From the NCBI GenBank assembly GCA_963677935.2, contig CAXXEH010000003.1, forward strand, positions 4,526,001-4,590,000: a stretch of DNA of 64,000 bases. The letters are read 5' to 3'. Under the pieces are notes generated by a model. The model saw only the letters and a list, made by a program, of their open reading frames with translations. It searched no databases and was not told where the DNA came from. This DNA is from JAAFHB01 sp963677935. GTDB lineage: Bacteria; Bacteroidota; Bacteroidia; Bacteroidales; Prolixibacteraceae. Positions 60,507 through 64,000 of this stretch are shown here, piece after piece; position 1 is the first letter of the stretch; each line of letters opens with the position of its first letter. The position numbers and the translations under genes were made by a program.

Positions 60507-61796
60507 TTATTTATTCCCTATCCTATAAAGTGTTGATTCATTTCGGATAAGAATCGAGTTCTGAGCAATTGCGGGAGTCGCAAACAAATCCCCTGGCAAT
60601 TTATTCTCTGCCACGATTTCAAGTGTCCGGCCTGCTTTCAGGACAAGGGTCTCCCCTTTCACCGAGGTAATATAGACCCGACCTCCGGCATAAACAGGCG
60701 AAGCATTATATTTATTCTTCAACCGCTTGGTATATATGGTCTCCCCGGTCTTTGCATCAATTGCAATCAGATTATTCCGGCTGTCGACCGTATAAATAAT
60801 ACCATCCTTTATTAACGGACTAAGTAACTGTAAAATAGGAGTTTTTACCCTCCATTTGATTTTTGATGCAGTAACATCTCCCGATCCACGTGGATCAACG
60901 GCCAGTAATTCGGCGTACTTTTCACCATCATTTGGCGCCACAAAACTGGTATAGAAAAAAACCATTCCATCCTCAGCAATGGGCATTGCAATAGTTGAAT
61001 CCTCTCCCTGTACAACCCGCCAAACCTCTTTTCCAGTCATTGCTTCATAGGCCACGCACACAGCCGCTCCATTGGATATCAGCAGATCTTTCCCATTAAC
61101 ATTTACTACAATGGGTGTGGTATAAGCTTTCTTTCCAACCGGTGCAAGCCGTTCGTAATACTCCTGCGGACGTTCGGTACGCCAGACAGTCTCCCCGTTT
61201 TTCTTATTAAGTGCAACAATAAACTGGTGATCGGTACCCTCATAATGAAGAATAAGCAGATCCTTATACAGCATTGGAGATGAACCTGTACCCTGCATAT
61301 GATCACATTTCAGATCATCCCTCTTCCAGATAATCTGGCCGTTATCGGTATTCACACATGCCGTTCCGGAACTTCCAAAGTTTAGATAGACAAACCCTTG
61401 CTCAATGCAGGGGGTTGGAGTGGCATAAGTGTTCACCGAATGTTTTTTGTAAATACTATCCTGTTTAAAAAGTAGGATATCAAAAAGCTGCTTCCCGGTT
61501 TTAAAATCAAGACAAATTCCCGACATCTCTTTTCCATCGATAGTGGCAGTTGTTAACCAAACCTGGTTCCCATAAACGATGGGTGAAGACCATCCCCTCC
61601 CCCGCACATCTGTTTTCCAGAGTATATTCGTCGAGTCGTTCCACAAAACCGGGACCAGGGTGTCATTCGAAATTCCATTCAGGTTGCTCCCCCTGAAATG
61701 GGTCCAATTACTATCCTGACTATATCCTTTTGATGGTTCAAAAAAGGTGATTAAGGAAAAAAGGAAAATCGCAAACAGACATCTGAAATTTTTCAT
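60507..61796 (-). CDS. Secreted PQQ-type beta-propeller protein (BamB-like)
   Basis: 429 residues from ATG at 61796, which overlaps the upstream HAD gene by ATGA. Signal peptide MKNFRCLFAIFLFSLITFFE. Seven to eight WD-like PQQ blades are marked by TDVRGRGWSSPIVYGNQVWL, GSSPMLYKDLLILHYEG, DGIIYTVDSRNNLIAIDAKT and YAGGRVYITSVKGETLVL. It has the W...GK.. pattern of the PQQ repeat but no clear catalytic residues of a dehydrogenase, so a binding or scaffold role is likely. Confidence 0.85.
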   Translation of the reverse strand: MKNFRCLFAIFLFSLITFFEPSKGYSQDSNWTHFRGSNLNGISNDTLVPVLWNDSTNILWKTDVRGRGWSSPIVYGNQVWLTTATIDGKEMSGICLDFKTGKQLFDILLFKQDSIYKKHSVNTYATPTPCIEQGFVYLNFGSSGTACVNTDNGQIIWKRDDLKCDHMQGTGSSPMLYKDLLILHYEGTDHQFIVALNKKNGETVWRTERPQEYYERLAPVGKKAYTTPIVVNVNGKDLLISNGAAVCVAYEAMTGKEVWRVVQGEDSTIAMPIAEDGMVFFYTSFVAPNDGEKYAELLAVDPRGSGDVTASKIKWRVKTPILQLLSPLIKDGIIYTVDSRNNLIAIDAKTGETIYTKRLKNKYNASPVYAGGRVYITSVKGETLVLKAGRTLEIVAENKLPGDLFATPAIAQNSILIRNESTLYRIGNK

Positions 61797-62476
61797 ATAT
61801 TGCAAATAAATTGATTCAGATCCTTGATCACAACGTCAGCCCCTGCACCCCACAATACTTGATCATCCAGGATACCGGTATTAACTGCAACAGTAAATAT
61901 ACCGGCCGCTTTGGCCGATTCTATTCCTAAAGGGGCATTCTCAATCACAATAACTTCTGAGGGCTTCCATCCTGATTTGGATAAAGCTTTTAGATAAGGT
62001 TCCGGATTCGGTTTTCCGTGTTTAACGTCCCTTCCTGTTATCAGCTTGTCAGCTGAAATATATCGGCTGAAATCGCGAAGCAAGGGTTCAAGGAATTTAT
62101 CCTGGGAGGAGCCGGTTACTACCCAGATATCCATACCCAGGTTCTTTAGGCGCTCCATCAAAGCTATTGCCCCATCAAACGGAGTCGCATCAGGATATTC
62201 TGCAATAAGTTCCGTCTTCTTCGAATAGATCATTTCTACCTCTGAATCAGTAGCTTTTCGATCTTCATTTTGCCGAAAGACAAGATTTATAGTTGACTTA
62301 GCTGTTCGCCCCTCATTCTGATAAACCCTTTCAGGCGGAAAATCAAACCCAAAATGACGAAAGGCATCGCTCCAGGCATCCGCATGTGCTCCCATAGAAT
62401 CGTACAACACGCCATCCATATCGAAAAATACCCCCTTTTTCTCTTTTAAAACCTTACCTAATGCTATATCTATCAT
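61793..62476 (-). CDS. HAD-superfamily phosphatase (beta-phosphoglucomutase-like)
   Basis: 227 residues. HAD motif I is FFDMDGVLYDSMGAHADAW (nucleophile and general-acid Asp), motif II is VVTGSSQDKF, motif III lysine is in GRDVKHGKPNPEPYLKAL and motif IV is VIVIENAPLGIESAKAAG. The alpha-helical cap lies between motifs I and II, as in subclass IA. It acts on sugar phosphates or similar. The last codon overlaps the PQQ-propeller gene start, so the pair is coupled. Confidence 0.9.
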   Translation of the reverse strand: MIDIALGKVLKEKKGVFFDMDGVLYDSMGAHADAWSDAFRHFGFDFPPERVYQNEGRTAKSTINLVFRQNEDRKATDSEVEMIYSKKTELIAEYPDATPFDGAIALMERLKNLGMDIWVVTGSSQDKFLEPLLRDFSRYISADKLITGRDVKHGKPNPEPYLKALSKSGWKPSEVIVIENAPLGIESAKAAGIFTVAVNTGILDDQVLWGAGADVVIKDLNQFICNI

Positions 62477-62638
62477 TTAAATAAAAAATGTGTGTTGCTA
62501 TTGATCCAAAATGCAAAGTTCTCAAAATATTTCTTAGTTCAAATCATTCCCATCATTTCATTCATGTTCTTGTTCTCGCATGCTCCGCTCTGGTTCAGTT
62601 ACGGGTTCGCTTTGATAATAATTTGTAGAAAATATCCC

Positions 62639-62646
62639 TATCTTTG
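62639..62646 (+). promoter_or_regulatory. -7 element for the FAD-dependent dehydrogenase gene
   Basis: TATCTTTG matches the consensus fully. Transcription would start near 62651, about 60 bp before the ATG at 62712. No TTG sits at the standard distance. Confidence 0.5.
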
Positions 62647-62711
62647 CCAGGTTTGTCCGATCTTTTCTGAGTGCAGACATCTTAATAATTCAATTCTAAT
62701 CACCTGGTTAA

Positions 62712-64000
62712 ATGGTATATGATGTCATTATTGTTGGTGCAGGTCCCGCAGGTATTTTTACGGCATACGAACTGGTAAAAGAGCGCCGGGGTCTTCAAAT
62801 TATTATCCTCGAAAAAGGGAGAGATATTCACACCCGGAAATGCCCAAAACATACCAATGGTGGTACATGCATGAATTGCAAACCATGCTCTATAACAACT
62901 GGTTGGGCAGGGGCAGGCGCCTATTCGGATGGCAAATTATCACTCTCACACGAAGTAGGTGGCATGTTGCCCGATTATATTGGAATTGAACAGACCATGC
63001 AAATGATCAGCTACACTGATGAGATTTTCCTCAAATTTGGAGCCGATTCAAAAATCCTTGGTGAGAAAGAGACACCAGCCATGCGTGAGATCAGAAGAAA
63101 ATCAATCGAAGCAAACCTTAAACTGGTACCGTGCCCTGTTCGCCATATGGGGACCGAAAAGACCCAACAACTATACCATGCAATATTTGATCACCTGATC
63201 AGCAGTGGGGTAGAGGTCCGGTTCAATACTCCGGTGGAAGATTTTATCATCAATCAACATAAGATTGAAGGGGTAAAGAGCTCAACGGAAACTTTTATGG
63301 CAAAGCATGTTGTGGTTGCAGTCGGCCGCGAAGGTTCCGACTGGCTAATGCAACAATGTAAATTTCAACACATTCCTACCGAGACCGGTATCGTTGATAT
63401 AGGTATCCGCCTCGAATGCCGGAATGAGATTATGCAGGAGATCAACGAGAATTTCTATGAAGCCAAGCTGGTCCATTATACACGCACTTTCGATGATAAA
63501 GTGCGGACTTTTTGCTCCAATCCCGGCGGATTTGTATCTTCCGAATATTATGATGAGAATCTGGCAGTCGTCAATGGCCACAGCTACAAGGATCTGAAAA
63601 GTGACAATACCAATTTCGCATTACTCGTTTCCCAAAAATTCACTGAACCTTTTAATGCTCCAATTGAATACGGGCGCCATATTGCCCGGCTCGCCAACAT
63701 GCTGACCCGTAATAAGATCTTGGTTCAGCGATTTGGCGATCTGGTTCGTGGTCGGAGAACTACACCCGAACGGCTCTACCGGAATAACATCATTCCAACC
63801 CTTAAGGATGCGGTTCCTGGTGACCTTAGTCTCGTGCTACCTCACCGTATTTTAATGGATATCATCGAGATGATCAAATCGTTGGATAAAGTAAGCCCAG
63901 GACTAGCCAGTGACGAAACACTGCTTTACGGTGTAGAGGTAAAATTCTATTCAAGTATTATCAAAGTTGATCGCACTTTTCAGAGTCAGTCGGTCAGAAA
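62712..64000 (+). CDS. FAD-dependent dehydrogenase (COG2509-like), 3' end outside the window
   Basis: At least 429 residues from ATG at 62712. The FAD-binding motif is VYDVIIVGAGPAGIFTAYEL. A cluster of five Cys follows (CPKHTNGGTCMNCKPCS), then TGWAGAGAYSDGKLSLS, typical of the COG2509 uncharacterised dehydrogenases. Later, VVVAVGREGSDWL is the second nucleotide-contact region and GDLVRGRRTTPERLY is also conserved. Reaction unknown; the Cys cluster may bind a metal or a disulphide. The frame stays open to the window end. Confidence 0.85.
   Translation, partial: MVYDVIIVGAGPAGIFTAYELVKERRGLQIIILEKGRDIHTRKCPKHTNGGTCMNCKPCSITTGWAGAGAYSDGKLSLSHEVGGMLPDYIGIEQTMQMISYTDEIFLKFGADSKILGEKETPAMREIRRKSIEANLKLVPCPVRHMGTEKTQQLYHAIFDHLISSGVEVRFNTPVEDFIINQHKIEGVKSSTETFMAKHVVVAVGREGSDWLMQQCKFQHIPTETGIVDIGIRLECRNEIMQEINENFYEAKLVHYTRTFDDKVRTFCSNPGGFVSSEYYDENLAVVNGHSYKDLKSDNTNFALLVSQKFTEPFNAPIEYGRHIARLANMLTRNKILVQRFGDLVRGRRTTPERLYRNNIIPTLKDAVPGDLSLVLPHRILMDIIEMIKSLDKVSPGLASDETLLYGVEVKFYSSIIKVDRTFQSQSVR

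Overview
The window looks like a chromosomal segment of a member of the Bacteroidota, probably a Bacteroidales/Marinilabiliales-type environmental or anaerobic lineage. The support is a TonB-dependent receptor paired with a DUF4249 lipoprotein, promoters of the Bacteroidota TAnnTTTG type, hybrid histidine kinases, Tat-exported Gfo/Idh/MocA oxidoreductases, and bacteroidete REP-like hairpins with a RAYT transposase. No rRNA, tRNA, CRISPR array or prophage was found. Both ends are cut: a PIG-L deacetylase on the left and an FAD-dependent dehydrogenase on the right.

1-16 kb, minus strand: a glycan and envelope-stress block. It holds a GT4/(alpha/alpha)6 fusion, a GH130 enzyme and a WecA/TagO-type phosphotransferase, mixed with small stress-type membrane proteins (Holin-X-like, YtxH, CsbD-like, Thivi_2564-like, lmo0937-like, a Gly/Arg-rich exported protein). 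It ends in an AraC regulator, a giant hybrid kinase and a stand-alone receiver. Five transcription units here share a 40-bp element made of two half-sites 21 bp apart. In all five the element sits exactly 24 nt from the CTTTG-type -7 element. One copy drives the AraC-kinase-receiver operon itself. I read this as a previously unannotated, autoregulated envelope-stress regulon, and it is the main discovery of the window.

16-21 kb: a sugar-oxidation locus (Tat Gfo/Idh oxidoreductase, ThuA-DUF6807 fusion, sugar-isomerase-like TIM barrel) with a divergent cupin-AraC regulator. 21-38 kb: mostly housekeeping genes (metG, a two-component pair, a LolC/E-type permease, rbfA, a hypoxanthine-DNA glycosylase, hexokinase, dtd, a MazG-like gene, deoC, a polyprenyl synthase, an ArsR regulator, polA). 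37.8-45 kb: a second sugar-oxidation locus. It opens with an unusual tetraheme NapC/NirT-like cytochrome fused to a SUMF1/formylglycine-enzyme-like domain, followed by three Tat Gfo/Idh oxidoreductases and a ThuA lipoprotein.

45-58 kb: a GT2/GT39-TPR glycosyl-transfer pair and a small tail-anchored protein. Next comes a RAYT transposase set between two copies of a 98-bp repeat and two arrays of 85/86-bp repeats, then an M24 peptidase, a 372-bp duplication of the end of a DUF6261-like gene, the TonB/DUF4249 pair, a DUF2442/antitoxin-like pair and a GH29 fucosidase. A family of short hairpins punctuates this part. 58-64 kb: two decayed LytTR response regulators, an NmrA-like oxidoreductase, a PQQ-propeller protein, a HAD phosphatase and the start of a COG2509-like flavoprotein. 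Broken genes (VTT protein, Nramp, DUF6261 fragment, two LytTR remnants) show local decay.
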